Shown here: one piece after another, positions 34,161 through 42,789 of the stretch
Layout of the letters: every line of letters starts with the position of its first letter
Position numbering within the stretch: position 1 is the first letter of the stretch
Notes under the pieces: model-generated
Databases searched by the model: none
Told to the model about the DNA's origin: nothing
The model's input: the letters and a program-made list of their open reading frames with translations, nothing else
NCBI GenBank assembly: GCA_020633845.1
Contig: JACKCW010000002.1
Location: 109,090 to 173,089, forward strand
From: Caryophanales bacterium
Lineage (GTDB): Bacteria; Bacillota_I; Bacilli_A; Izemoplasmatales; UBA1188
Direction: 5' to 3'
DNA length: 64,000 nt
Program-made: the position numbers and the translations under genes

Positions 34161-34900
34161 ATATATAATAAAACTGATAAATAAAGGATAAGTAGTCCGA
34201 CGACATTACCAATAGAAAATGCCGCAAAAAATGAAAAGTAAGAATAAATAATTAAGCCAAGGAAAGCATATGAAAGAAATAAAAAAATAGTTGAGGGCAC
34301 AAAAAGTCCAATCATCTTATTGCCCTTTTTTATTTGCTTTCGATATTTATCTTGATATAACTTTTTCGCTTCTTCACTATATTTCTTAACGAATTCACTC
34401 TTTTGATTGGTATATTCGTCACGATTAAATTCATATTCTTTAGCAAGTTTTATTTTTAGGGCTTCATATTCTTTTCTGATTTCTACATTATTATTTAAAT
34501 AATCCCTAAAATATAATTCGTCGTTATCGTTTTTTACTCGCAAGTGAAGATGAAAGACTCTTTCTTCATAGCCTCTGTTTGTATACCCTTTATTGAACGA
34601 TGCCCGGTAAGGCGAAGCACACATGAAAGTATAACCGTTTTCCTTAAGAAGAATGCTTACGTCTCCGAAATATTGCCCTTCGGTTTCTAAAAGAATGTCC
34701 ACGACAGGTTTAGCAATTATATCTTTAATGGCTGTACTTCCGATATGACTTAGTCGATATATTTTTTCTTTAGGGATGAAACTTTCCACCCTTTCTTTTT
34801 CCTCATTAAAGTATTCTTCATATACTTCTTTGTGTTCTTCAAGTTTGATTGGAAAAAGATGCCAAAGTTCATCTAGAGACATTTCTTCTAGTTTTTTCAT
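34148..34900 (-). CDS. GrpB-family protein with C-terminal membrane extension (likely frameshifted at the 3' end)
   Basis: A 250-residue reading frame. Residues 1-180 match the GrpB/UPF0157 nucleotidyltransferase-like family: HIGSTAIKDIIAKPVVDILL, FMCASPYRA, EERVFHLHL and YFRDYL. The usual protein ends near residue 175. Here a charged linker and two membrane helices follow (LFVPSTIFLFLSYAFLGLIIY and IGNVVGLLILYLSVLLYMILF). The frame closes inside the second helix, but a different frame stays open for 60 more codons with membrane-protein composition, so the C-terminus is probably truncated by a frameshift. The family's function is not well established. Confidence 0.7.
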   Translation of the reverse strand: MKKLEEMSLDELWHLFPIKLEEHKEVYEEYFNEEKERVESFIPKEKIYRLSHIGSTAIKDIIAKPVVDILLETEGQYFGDVSILLKENGYTFMCASPYRASFNKGYTNRGYEERVFHLHLRVKNDNDELYFRDYLNNNVEIRKEYEALKIKLAKEYEFNRDEYTNQKSEFVKKYSEEAKKLYQDKYRKQIKKGNKMIGLFVPSTIFLFLSYAFLGLIIYSYFSFFAAFSIGNVVGLLILYLSVLLYMILF

Positions 34901-34947
34901 ATGACCTCTTTTATTTATAAATACTACTCAATAATATTCTGTTTTCT

Positions 34948-35337
34948 TTATATCGCAAACATCACTAGTTTAACTACACAAGTAATAAAACATGCCACAA
35001 AAAGGAAAAGAACTATTAACCCGGTTATTTTTACTCCTTTTACAGATGAATTTTTAAAACCGATGCCGACAATCGCAAAAGAAAAAGAAATAACGGCGAT
35101 AAAAATAGTAAAGCCTTTAATAAGGATGACTTGGAGCGCAGCTCCCATACTGGATAGAAGTTGCATTAGCGCTTGACCGGCAGCCTCATTAACGCTGGAA
35201 GGGGCTTCTCCCGATGATGAATTAATGTTAGATAAGAAACTTGCCCAATCGGTTATTGCGATTTTGAATGTAAAATATATAACCGGAAGAAGAATAATTA
35301 AAGAAAATACCAAACGTCCTATCATTTTTCTGTTCAT
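34948..35337 (-). CDS. Small two/three-helix membrane protein (unknown)
   Basis: A protein of about 129 residues with helices at about 7-25, 70-92 and 102-125 and a Ser/Asn/Ala-rich extracytoplasmic loop (NINSSSGEAPSSVNEAAGQA). I start at the ATG at 35337. There is a GGTG element 8 nt upstream, but the ribosome site is not strong. No family is recognised and there is no obvious partner. It lies 47 bp upstream of the GrpB-like gene on the same strand, so co-transcription is possible. Confidence 0.6.
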   Translation of the reverse strand: MNRKMIGRLVFSLIILLPVIYFTFKIAITDWASFLSNINSSSGEAPSSVNEAAGQALMQLLSSMGAALQVILIKGFTIFIAVISFSFAIVGIGFKNSSVKGVKITGLIVLFLFVACFITCVVKLVMFAI

Positions 35338-35509
35338 ATGAATCACCAGTAAATATAACCTTTCATTTAATGTTTTTTATATCTACATTTATACTTCTTT
35401 TTATAGATTTCGGGATACTTTGCAATCAATTATCTGTTTATTTGTCCTATTAAAGTTCATATTTATGTCAGAGACGCCTCTTTTAAGCGTTTTATAGACA
35501 TTTTTTCCT

Positions 35510-36256
35510 TTATGATTGTATAGTTATGGTCTTTGTATAGGATATGGCGTATAAGGCATTATATCTAACCGAGTAGGCAAGAAAAATATAATCATAAGTT
35601 CCGCTTCGATAAGGAAATGAATTATATCTTCCGGTATTGAAATTGTATAAGAGATAGTAATTATAATTATCAAGGATAACCGTCGATGTGATTAGTGCAA
35701 GTCCTTCATCAGAAATATCATTAATCCAAAGAGAGCTTTGGCGAATTGACGTTTCAAAATCATAAATCTCTGTGCCATCAGTAAATAATACCGAAGCGAT
35801 ATAATGTATGGGATAGTCAGATGAACCCGTACCATCGTCAATAATATACATAGAAGCATAGCCGTTTTCCGGAAAAGTCACATCAACATAATCGCCGATT
35901 AAATTAATGTTCGAATATGCATGACTATATTGGATATATGAATAAGGTATAATAAGCAGAAATTCGAGTATTACGTAAGACATAATACCGCCGATAATCA
36001 CGTTTTTCTTATATTTGATGCCTTTGCCGATATCAATTAAACCGATAATGAAGCACAAAACAGGAACCGGAAGCACAAAAAACATCGGATAAACAGAAAA
36101 AGCAAGAAAATCAAGAGAATAAGTTAGACGAATGTTTTTGGTAAACATTAATACTGCACAAATAATAATTCCGGCGATTACTGAAACACAGGCCAAAATA
36201 AATGTAATCCATGATAGTGTCTTAAGTAATATGTGCTTCTTTTCATTTTTTTCCAT
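35510..36256 (-). CDS. Membrane protein with beta-rich extracellular tail (unknown)
   Basis: A 248-residue protein starting at the ATG at 36256 with GGGAGGG 7 nt upstream. It has three hydrophobic helices in the first 110 residues, then an acidic, Tyr-rich beta region with short sequence units (DDGTGSSDYPIHYIAS, FETSIRQSSLW). The end reads ALYAISYTKTITIQS. No family is recognised. It is 27 bp downstream of the GDSL-like gene on the same strand. Confidence 0.6.
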   Translation of the reverse strand: MEKNEKKHILLKTLSWITFILACVSVIAGIIICAVLMFTKNIRLTYSLDFLAFSVYPMFFVLPVPVLCFIIGLIDIGKGIKYKKNVIIGGIMSYVILEFLLIIPYSYIQYSHAYSNINLIGDYVDVTFPENGYASMYIIDDGTGSSDYPIHYIASVLFTDGTEIYDFETSIRQSSLWINDISDEGLALITSTVILDNYNYYLLYNFNTGRYNSFPYRSGTYDYIFLAYSVRYNALYAISYTKTITIQS

Positions 36257-36283
36257 AATCAATCCCTCCCGAAAGCAGTTTTT

Positions 36284-36946
36284 TTATTTTAGAATATTAA
36301 ATATTTCATTCTCCATATACGGAGTAAGCCAAAAAAGATACCCGGCTTTTGTCGGATGAACAGGATCGGCCATATATAAGTTTCTCTTATTATCATCAAT
36401 GTTATTGAAGTTTTTATCGCTATACATATCTATCAGGTTTATTTCAAGTTTATCTTTTTCTTTTTTAAGTTCATTAACCATATTTTCATAGTATGGACTT
36501 TCAAAGTAAGGACTAGTATAAACAATAACCGGACAACCCCAAGTATTTTTAATATAGGATACAATATTTAAAAGGGCTATCATTATATCCTTTATCTCAT
36601 ATTTCATATATGCATCATTAGTCGAAAACTGGCAAACAAACAAATCAATTTTGATATTTTTATCCATTCTTTTAAGTCTGGAATAGTAAGATACATCGGA
36701 ATTATCGACGAGGGTTGTCCCGGAGACAGCTTCTTTAATAGAGGATAAAGAATTTCTTTTGGCGATATATTCGACAAAAGATACGCCTTCAGACTTATAT
36801 CCATAGGTTACAGATGATCCTAGGTATGCAATCATTTTGTTTTTTATTGGGCTTTCTTTTATCTCTTTGACATTTTTTAGATCAAATATTTCATCGTTTC
36901 CGTTCATCTTGTTCACCAAAAAAGTGTTTCCGGTTTGATTATACAA
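36284..36946 (-). CDS. SGNH/GDSL-type esterase or acylhydrolase
   Basis: A 220-residue hydrolase with the family's catalytic blocks: GSSVTYG (block I, nucleophile Ser about 44), STND (block III, about 108) and DPVHPTKAGY (block V, Asp/His about 194-197). It has no signal peptide, so it is cytoplasmic or lacks its true N-terminus. The start is uncertain. The frame opens at a TTG at 36946 with no ribosome site, and the frame is open a further nine codons upstream, so an alternative start or a truncation is possible. The substrate is not known. Confidence 0.7.
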   Translation of the reverse strand: MYNQTGNTFLVNKMNGNDEIFDLKNVKEIKESPIKNKMIAYLGSSVTYGYKSEGVSFVEYIAKRNSLSSIKEAVSGTTLVDNSDVSYYSRLKRMDKNIKIDLFVCQFSTNDAYMKYEIKDIMIALLNIVSYIKNTWGCPVIVYTSPYFESPYYENMVNELKKEKDKLEINLIDMYSDKNFNNIDDNKRNLYMADPVHPTKAGYLFWLTPYMENEIFNILK

Positions 36947-37040
36947 CCATAAAGTAAATATTTCTATTCTTTGTTAAATAAAAGAACCGGTTTATTTTTA
37001 TTAACGAGTTTTTACTTAATTAGCGAAATATTTCATGTAT

Positions 37041-37072
37041 GAAAAAACCACACTGATTACTCGGTGTGGTTT
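37041..37072 (-). terminator. Terminator of the feo operon
   Basis: AAACCACAC pairs with GTGTGGTTT (9 bp), followed on the minus strand by TTTTTTCATAC. It lies 56 bp past the Cys-rich peptide gene. Confidence 0.8.
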
Positions 37073-37127
37073 AAACGGAGAAACTATAATTCAGGGGTAC
37101 TATTAGCTTTATTCTTTAGCTTACGCT

Positions 37128-37307
37128 CTAAGAATCTTTTTTGTACTTTTTGTGGTATTCCTTAATGAGAGAATTACCGTTTTTATAGCTACAGGCGGAA
37201 CATTCTTCTATAGGGAGATGCTTAATCTTTCGATAGATAGCGTTTGCTGTTACTCCGCCAACAATCAGTACTGAGATAATTATAACGATGATTTCAATAG
37301 GTTCCAT
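37128..37307 (-). CDS. FeoB-associated Cys-rich membrane protein
   Basis: A 59-residue peptide with one N-terminal membrane helix (IEIIVIIISVLIVGGVTANA) and a short tail with a Cys pair (EECSACSYKNG). This layout is typical of the Cys-rich proteins found behind feoB. Its ribosome site GGAGG overlaps the feoB stop and the ATG is 9 bp beyond it. It likely assists ferrous iron transport through FeoB; the mechanism is not known. Confidence 0.85.
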   Translation of the reverse strand: MEPIEIIVIIISVLIVGGVTANAIYRKIKHLPIEECSACSYKNGNSLIKEYHKKYKKDS

Positions 37308-37316
37308 AATAGCCTC

Positions 37317-39572
37317 CTATTTTTTTAATCCCTTTTTTCTATCTCTACTTCGATTATAAAGGCTAATTGATAAAATTAAAACTAATATGCTCAAAGCAAA
37401 TATAAAAGATGTCCACCACCAAGTGCCGATTAGATAGATCATTGAAGAAACAATATAGGAAACACTGATCCAAAATAAAAGAGTTGTCGCAAACTTGCCT
37501 TTCGGTAGTTCCGCTTTAGCGGTGGCAACAGAGGCAAAACAAGGGATAGTAAGCATATTAAAAGCGATAAAGGAAAGAAGAGCCGGAAGAGTAATACCAG
37601 TAGCGTTAATCATCTCTACGACAGAATCTACTCCTTCCATCGTATCACTGCCCGCAAAGCCGGAAACAATGGAGGCTGCAAGCGTGCCGATAGTCGCCAC
37701 CACATTCTCTTTGGCGACAAGGCCGGTAAAAGCCGCTACCACAAACACCCACCCGAAAGACTCAAGTTGAGAACCAAAACCGAGAGGAGTAAAAAGCGGT
37801 TCGATAAGCATACCGATGCCGGCCAGAATGGATGATTCCATTTCACTGTCGGTTAAATATTTCCAGTCAAAGGAAAAATGGGAAATAAACCAAATGACGA
37901 TAGTAGAGGCTAATATTATGGTAAAAGCCTTTTTGATGAAGTTCTTGAGTTTATCCCAAAGATGAATTAGTAGGGCTCTCGGTTGCGGTAAATGATAAGT
38001 AGGAAGTTCCATAATGAAGGGCGGAACCTCTCCTCTCATCGTCGTTTTTTTCATAAGAAGAACGCTTAAGACAGCGGTAACCATGCCTAGTAGATACATC
38101 GAATAAGTAATCACTTCGGCATTCCCTATTCCAAATCTTAGGACAATACCGCCCGAAATAGCCGTTAATATTGGAAGTTTCGCTCCACAGCTGAAGAATG
38201 GAATAACTCTAATCGTGGCTATTCTTTCATTATCGTCCGCGAGAGTTCTTGTGTTAATCATTGCCGGGACCGAACAACCAAATCCCATAATCATCGGCAT
38301 AAATGCTCTTCCCGACAAACCAAACTTACGGAATAATTTATCTAAAATAAACGCAATCCTCGCCATATAGCCTGAGTCTTCTAAAATCGAGAAGAAAAAG
38401 AAAAGGCAAAGTATTTGCGGTACAAAAGATAAGACCGCCGAAAGACCGCCGAGAACTCCGTCAACGATAAGACCGCCTACCCACTCAGGTGATGAACTTA
38501 ACCATCCTGATGCTAAAGAAGAAAAGGCTGAGGTTAAACTATCAATTAAATTATAAAGAATGATGCCTGGAGAATTGATTCCGGATGATGTATAAAATAG
38601 TCCCTCGAACATCGTTCCTTCAAAAGATGGGGAAACATTTTTAAAAAGACCGCCCAAATAAAATAGGTTACTGGAAAAAGTCAGATGAAATATCAAGAAT
38701 AGAATTAATAAAAAAATCGGAATACCAACCCATTTATTAGTTAATACTTTGTCTATTTTACTAGATCTATTTTCTTCTTTTTCATTAAAAGCTTTATTTT
38801 TAATAAAATAGGGAGAGAAATACTTTGTGATGTATTTATATCTCGAATCGGCAACGATTGCTTCAAAATCGGAGCCGAACACATCATCTTTAAACGTCGA
38901 CTTAAAATCGTTAACGATATTTATCAGTTCAGGATGATTCTTAATTTCTAGTTCGTCTAGTTCCACCAGTTTCACCGCATGAAAAAGCGGATTATTCACT
39001 TTTATTGCGTGAAAAGCAATTTCGCAGTCATGAATTAGATGAACCAAATTAGAATCTTCAAGAACCGTAATTCCTTTTCTTTCTTTTTTTGATTCTTCAA
39101 ATGCAGCTATCATTAAATTGTTTAAATTTTCTTCTTTTAAAGCGGATATTTCAATTACTCTTAAGCCGATTATTTTTTCTAATTTTTCTATTTCAATATG
39201 ATCACCGCTTTTTCTTACAACATCCATCATATTAAGGGCAATCACCATCGGCACATCAATTTCCATGATTTGCGTGGTTAAATAAAGGTTTCTTTCTAGA
39301 TTGGTCGCATCAACAATATTGATGATACAATCCGGTTTTTCGTCGATTATATAATTCCTAGCGACCACTTCTTCTGATGTATAAGGGGAAAGAGAATAAA
39401 TCCCTGGAAGATCAATAATCGAGATTTCCTCTGAAAGTTTTTTATATGTCCCTTCTTTCTTTTCAACGGTTACGCCGGGCCAATTGCCGACATAAGCAGA
39501 TGAGCCGGTTAAGGAATTAAACAAGGTTGTTTTACCAGAGTTGGGATTACCAGCAAGAGCAAATCTTTTCAT
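37317..39572 (-). CDS. feoB: Ferrous iron transporter B
   Basis: A 751-residue GTP-driven Fe(II) importer. The N-terminal G domain has G1 GNPNSGKTT (8-16), G3 DLPGIYS, G4 NMMD and G5 region SALKEEN. Two gate domains with Cys-rich loops follow (MGFGCSVPAMINTRTL and the NMLTIPCFASVATAKAE motif). There are about eleven membrane helices. It sits between feoA (3 bp) and the Cys-rich peptide. Control is likely through the iron-box-like operators upstream of feoA. Confidence 0.95.
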   Translation of the reverse strand: MKRFALAGNPNSGKTTLFNSLTGSSAYVGNWPGVTVEKKEGTYKKLSEEISIIDLPGIYSLSPYTSEEVVARNYIIDEKPDCIINIVDATNLERNLYLTTQIMEIDVPMVIALNMMDVVRKSGDHIEIEKLEKIIGLRVIEISALKEENLNNLMIAAFEESKKERKGITVLEDSNLVHLIHDCEIAFHAIKVNNPLFHAVKLVELDELEIKNHPELINIVNDFKSTFKDDVFGSDFEAIVADSRYKYITKYFSPYFIKNKAFNEKEENRSSKIDKVLTNKWVGIPIFLLILFLIFHLTFSSNLFYLGGLFKNVSPSFEGTMFEGLFYTSSGINSPGIILYNLIDSLTSAFSSLASGWLSSSPEWVGGLIVDGVLGGLSAVLSFVPQILCLFFFFSILEDSGYMARIAFILDKLFRKFGLSGRAFMPMIMGFGCSVPAMINTRTLADDNERIATIRVIPFFSCGAKLPILTAISGGIVLRFGIGNAEVITYSMYLLGMVTAVLSVLLMKKTTMRGEVPPFIMELPTYHLPQPRALLIHLWDKLKNFIKKAFTIILASTIVIWFISHFSFDWKYLTDSEMESSILAGIGMLIEPLFTPLGFGSQLESFGWVFVVAAFTGLVAKENVVATIGTLAASIVSGFAGSDTMEGVDSVVEMINATGITLPALLSFIAFNMLTIPCFASVATAKAELPKGKFATTLLFWISVSYIVSSMIYLIGTWWWTSFIFALSILVLILSISLYNRSRDRKKGLKK

Positions 39573-39575
39573 TTT

Positions 39576-39812
39576 CTATTCACTCTCTACTTCCATTGTT
39601 ACAAGATATGCTTCAACCTTTCTTAAGGTTAATTCGTAACCCCTTAAGGTAATTTCAATCGGATCTCCGAGGGGAGCTTTTTTCCTTAAGCAAACCTTGG
39701 CGCCCGGGGTAAGTCCCATATCAAACATTCTTCTTCTAATTCTCCCGTTTCCGTTTATTCCTTTAATGATGCCGGTCTCTCCGACTTTGAATTGATCAAG
39801 TCTTTTCAACAT
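39576..39812 (-). CDS. feoA: Ferrous iron transport protein A
   Basis: A 78-residue SH3-like FeoA protein (GETGIIKGINGNGRIRRRMF, ending in LRKVEAYLVTMEVE). It is the cytoplasmic partner of FeoB. It is the first gene of the feoA-feoB-Cys-rich peptide operon and follows two operator-like repeats. Confidence 0.92.
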   Translation of the reverse strand: MLKRLDQFKVGETGIIKGINGNGRIRRRMFDMGLTPGAKVCLRKKAPLGDPIEITLRGYELTLRKVEAYLVTMEVESE

Positions 39813-39845
39813 ATTGATTTCCTCTCCGTTTTCTTTGCATCATTT

Positions 39846-39915
39846 AGTTAGCAAACGCTAACTTATTATCCAAAAAATAATCTGCGTGAGACGCAGAAGT
39901 TAGTTATTGCTAACC
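39846..39915 (-). promoter_or_regulatory. Pair of DtxR/IdeR-like operators with an internal hairpin upstream of feoA
   Basis: AGTTAGCAAACGCTAACT (39846-39863) and AGTTAGTTATTGCTAACC (39898-39915) are two copies of the same 18-nt interrupted palindrome. They resemble the TTAG...CTAA iron box of DtxR/IdeR/MntR regulators more than a Fur box. Between them is TCTGCGTGAGACGCAGA (39881-39897), a 7-bp hairpin. The copy nearer the promoter directly follows the -10, as expected for an iron-dependent repressor. Confidence 0.65.
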
Positions 39916-39921
39916 ATAAAG

Positions 39922-39949
39922 ATTTTATCTTATTTAGAATAAAAGTCAA
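39922..39949 (-). promoter_or_regulatory. feo operon promoter
   Basis: On the minus strand TTGACT (39944-39949) and TAAAAT (39922-39927) are 16 bp apart. The downstream operator begins 6 bp after the -10. Confidence 0.6.
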
Positions 39950-39972
39950 GATATTAAATAATAAATAAAATA

Positions 39973-40761
39973 TTAGCCTAACGCGACGTCTAAAATCATC
40001 ATCACGATAAAACCAGCGATCATACTCCAAGTACCAAGATGAGGGTGTTCATCAATTCTGGCATCAGGAAGTAAATCTTCTATGACCACAAACAACATAG
40101 CGCCGGCTGCAAATGATAAAAGCCAAGGTTGAAGCATTTCAATCTTAGCGGCGAGGAAAAAACCAAGAACCGCAAAGATTGGTTCAACGGCGCCGGATAA
40201 GGTGCCGTAAAGAAATGACTTATTCTTGCTTCCAGTTTCTGTATACATTGGAAGCGATACGGCTGCGCCTTCCGGAAAGTTTTGAATTCCAATGCCGAGA
40301 GCCAACCCCAAAGCCGAAATATACGCGAGATCAGTGCCGATAGAAAAAGCTACCCCAAAGGCAAACCCGACGGCGAGCCCTTCCGGGATATTATGAATCG
40401 TTATCGCTAGAAATAGTTTAGTCGTCTTTTTTATAGAAACATTAGGACCTTCTATGAGTTTCGTACCGCCATGCATATGCGGTACCACTTTATCAAGAAG
40501 GACTAAAAATAAAGCGCCAAGTATTATCCCAACAGCCGCCGGCACAAACGCAAAAGATCCGAGTGAAGACGATTCCTCAATAGAAGGAATAATGAGCGAC
40601 CAAATAGAAGCCGCAATCATTATTCCTGAGGCAAAACCTAAAAATATCGTGTTCGTCTTCTCTGATATTTTCTTTCTAAAAACGTAAATTAAAGCTGATC
40701 CCAAAGTTGTCATTATAAAAATAAACGCAATCCCCAAAATAGTAAGTAAGGTATGATTCAT
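39973..40761 (-). CDS. ZIP-family divalent metal transporter
   Basis: A 262-residue ZIP/ZupT-type permease with eight helices. The helix 4-5 metal site is seen as IHNIPEGLAVG (about 123-133) and IQNFPEGAAVS (about 157-167). A His-containing loop precedes it (HMHGGTKL). It likely imports zinc, iron or manganese from the outside. It is monocistronic and faces away from feo. A metal-responsive palindrome lies just upstream of the start. Confidence 0.9.
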   Translation of the reverse strand: MNHTLLTILGIAFIFIMTTLGSALIYVFRKKISEKTNTIFLGFASGIMIAASIWSLIIPSIEESSSLGSFAFVPAAVGIILGALFLVLLDKVVPHMHGGTKLIEGPNVSIKKTTKLFLAITIHNIPEGLAVGFAFGVAFSIGTDLAYISALGLALGIGIQNFPEGAAVSLPMYTETGSKNKSFLYGTLSGAVEPIFAVLGFFLAAKIEMLQPWLLSFAAGAMLFVVIEDLLPDARIDEHPHLGTWSMIAGFIVMMILDVALG

Positions 40762-40776
40762 ATAGTCCTCTTTCTT

Positions 40777-40792
40777 TTCGGAATATTCCGAA
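40777..40792. promoter_or_regulatory. Palindromic operator candidate upstream of the ZIP gene
   Basis: TTCGGAATATTCCGAA, a perfect 16-bp palindrome, about 15 bp upstream of the start codon. It differs from the feo operators, so a different metal regulator may bind here. Confidence 0.55.
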
Positions 40793-40860
40793 CGCTACAT
40801 TTTATCACTATCATTTTAATAATCAACTAATATTATATGAAAATGAACATAGTAAAGGAA

Positions 40861-40885
40861 ATAAAAAAACCCACAAATGTGGGTT
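40861..40885. terminator. Terminator of the band-7 gene
   Basis: AACCCACA pairs with TGTGGGTT, followed on the minus strand by TTTTTATTTCC and on the plus strand by ATTTTATT. It lies just beyond the stop at 40889. Confidence 0.75.
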
Positions 40886-40888
40886 ATT

Positions 40889-41893
40889 TTATTCAGAATC
40901 GCCGCTTATCAGTGATCCGATAAGAGCCGACAAACTATCGCTGGTTAAAACTGAAGGGAGTACTCCATCCCATTTTTCATAGAAAACAATTTGTAATACA
41001 ACGGTAGCCGCATCGGCGTAAGTCATCGAGTTAGCATCTTCTATTACGGCAATCATGTCATTGATTTCATTGATATAAGCGGTAGCGGCTTCAGCTTCTC
41101 CTTGTCCTTGGACTTTGATAGCATAGGCTTCGGCATCTGCTAGAGTCTGTTTGGTAAGAGCTTGTTGCTCGGCTATTAAGACATCGTTTGTAGCAGTAAC
41201 TAAAGCGGCTTCCGCTTCTTTTCTTGCGATTTCTATTTTCTGTTCGGCTTCGGCTTTTTGCTGAAGAATACTTTCAATATCTTCGCCGGCATCAATGTCG
41301 TCAAAAGATGTTTCAATTAAAGTGATTCCGTAGCATGAATAAAGAGTTTCGCTTAAAGTCTCGGTGAAAGTAGCTTTTGCTTCATCAAGCCCGGTCGACA
41401 TAACTTCAAAGATATTATATTCAATGGTTGAAGTCTGAAGGGAAGTCTTAACGATGGTCGCAAGAGCGGCATCCGATATCTCAGTTGAATTAGTTGCTTT
41501 ATAGAATGCAACCGCATCCTCGGCTTTAACTTTATAGATTATCGAAAGTTCAAAAGTCGCATACTGGCCGTCATTAGTCTGACCGGTTGTTGTGAGTTTG
41601 TTGCTGCGGTTGGCTGTCGATATCTGTTTAACATGTTCAAAGATTGATTTAATCTGAAAACCTTCATGCTTGGTTTCATCAACGATTCCATATCTGTCGT
41701 CGTAGATTACACCGACATTGTTGGCGTCAACCTTAACCAAGACGCCGAATAAAAGCGGAAAAGCTGATAGAAAAGCCAAAAAGAGAGTAAACCAGACTTT
41801 TTTGCCTCTTCTTCTTTGATTTTGATATGAAAAAATACTAAAACCTATTAGTAAGACAATTACTAATACTATTGATACGATAAATAGTCCCAT
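40889..41893 (-). CDS. SPFH/band-7 membrane-anchored protein
   Basis: A 334-residue prohibitin/stomatin-like protein. An N-terminal helix (about 3-23) and a second short hydrophobic stretch (38-55) anchor it. The SPFH domain (about 55-210) is followed by an Ala/Glu-rich coiled coil (EDIESILQQKAEAEQKIEIA and EAEAALVTATNDVLIAEQQA) and the GEAEAATAYI segment typical of these proteins. Related bacterial proteins form scaffold rings at the membrane and sometimes hold proteases; the partner here is not known. Confidence 0.85.
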   Translation of the reverse strand: MGLFIVSIVLVIVLLIGFSIFSYQNQRRRGKKVWFTLFLAFLSAFPLLFGVLVKVDANNVGVIYDDRYGIVDETKHEGFQIKSIFEHVKQISTANRSNKLTTTGQTNDGQYATFELSIIYKVKAEDAVAFYKATNSTEISDAALATIVKTSLQTSTIEYNIFEVMSTGLDEAKATFTETLSETLYSCYGITLIETSFDDIDAGEDIESILQQKAEAEQKIEIARKEAEAALVTATNDVLIAEQQALTKQTLADAEAYAIKVQGQGEAEAATAYINEINDMIAVIEDANSMTYADAATVVLQIVFYEKWDGVLPSVLTSDSLSALIGSLISGDSE

Positions 41894-42298
41894 AATCCCC
41901 CTAAAATTTTGCTTTCATATAAACAATACGTTTAATTACAACATGAATATATAATGTTATAATGGCTTTCTTTGTCAAATACTTAATATCTACTTCAGTA
42001 TGCACATTCTTTTTTCTTATGCTTTTTTTCATTTTTTGATGGCAATTGTCTTCCACTCGACAGTTTTTTTGTTGTTTAACTATGTGATTTTTTAATAAAA
42101 AAATAAATGGTGATAAAAAACCGTTTAAAATTAGTTTCTGCCGCTTTATTATATTTCTATTTACTTTTTATAATTGTCAATATTGTTTTATTATATTAAT
42201 CAAAAAGAAATAATTCATCATATAAAAATTATGAACCAATATCAAAAAAACTGAAAACAGTATAAAAAATCAAATACAAGAAATAGCGATTTAGGGTA

Positions 42299-42325
42299 TA
42301 AAAAAGACGACCGCAGCTGACAGTC
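42299..42325 (-). terminator. Possible terminator in the decayed region
   Basis: On the minus strand GACTGT-CAGCT-GCGGTC (six pairs, two of them G-T) is followed by GTCTTTTTTATACC. There is no intact gene upstream, so it may be a leftover of the decayed genes. Confidence 0.35.
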
Positions 42326-42459
42326 TACAAATTACGGATTGGAGACAGTGCCCCTTTTCACCCGACGTCCATTATCAGTCTAGTATTTCTATTTAGCAAA
42401 GCCAATAATATTATAAATACTTTTAATGAAACAAGTATTATATAAAATCAAAAAAATAT

Positions 42460-42591
42460 TTAATAATTACCTTAAATAACATTACTCTCGAACGGCCATA
42501 TTGGTTGTCTTTAAAATTAGGGATTTCAAGAACATCCAATGATTCTTTTAAAAAACTTTTCTAATTTCTCTTCAGGATTTAATTGGCTCAT
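42460..42591 (-). pseudogene. Fragment of an unknown gene (frameshifted)
   Basis: An ATG at 42591 opens MSQLNPEEKLEK, and then the frame stops. With a one-base shift at the T6 run it continues FLKESLDVLEIPNFKDNQYG, then RSRVMLFKVII. It has coding-like composition, but the family is not recognised. It ends in one copy of the 16-mer repeat. Confidence 0.4.
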
Positions 42592-42629
42592 AAAATTAAT
42601 TTATTAAAGCGGCGATGCCACTAAAAAAC

Positions 42630-42780
42630 CATATAAGAGTGAAAAAACACAATATACCCCGCACTTTCTGCATCAGTACCGCTATTGAATCCTCCTATCT
42701 TAAAAATCAAAAGTCATGATATAAAAGCAAGCAGTCCGAGAACTCCAAAATATATCAAAAATCTTGACCATATAGGCATT
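42630..42780 (-). pseudogene. Fragment of a small membrane protein (in-frame TGA)
   Basis: The ATG near 42780 reads MPIWSRFLIYFGVLGLLAFIS, then an in-frame TGA, then LLIFKIGGFNSGTDAESAGY and a short tail. It looks like a broken one- to two-helix membrane protein. The TGA would be Trp under the mycoplasma code, but intact genes here use TGG, so a nonsense change is the simpler reading. Confidence 0.4.
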
Positions 42781-42789
42781 TTTATACGT

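Noticed and set aside
33982..34191. Plus-strand frame of 69 codons
   Set aside because: It is the complement of the frameshifted membrane segment of the GrpB-like gene; no ribosome site.
42330..42380. GC-rich segment resembling the end of an insertion sequence (GACAGTGCCCCTTTTC)
   Set aside because: No transposase, no matching opposite end and no target-site duplication could be seen.
42630..42780. In-frame TGA that could encode Trp (mycoplasma code)
   Set aside because: All long intact genes use TGG for Trp and several end in TGA; the fragment lies in a decayed region, so nonsense is simpler.
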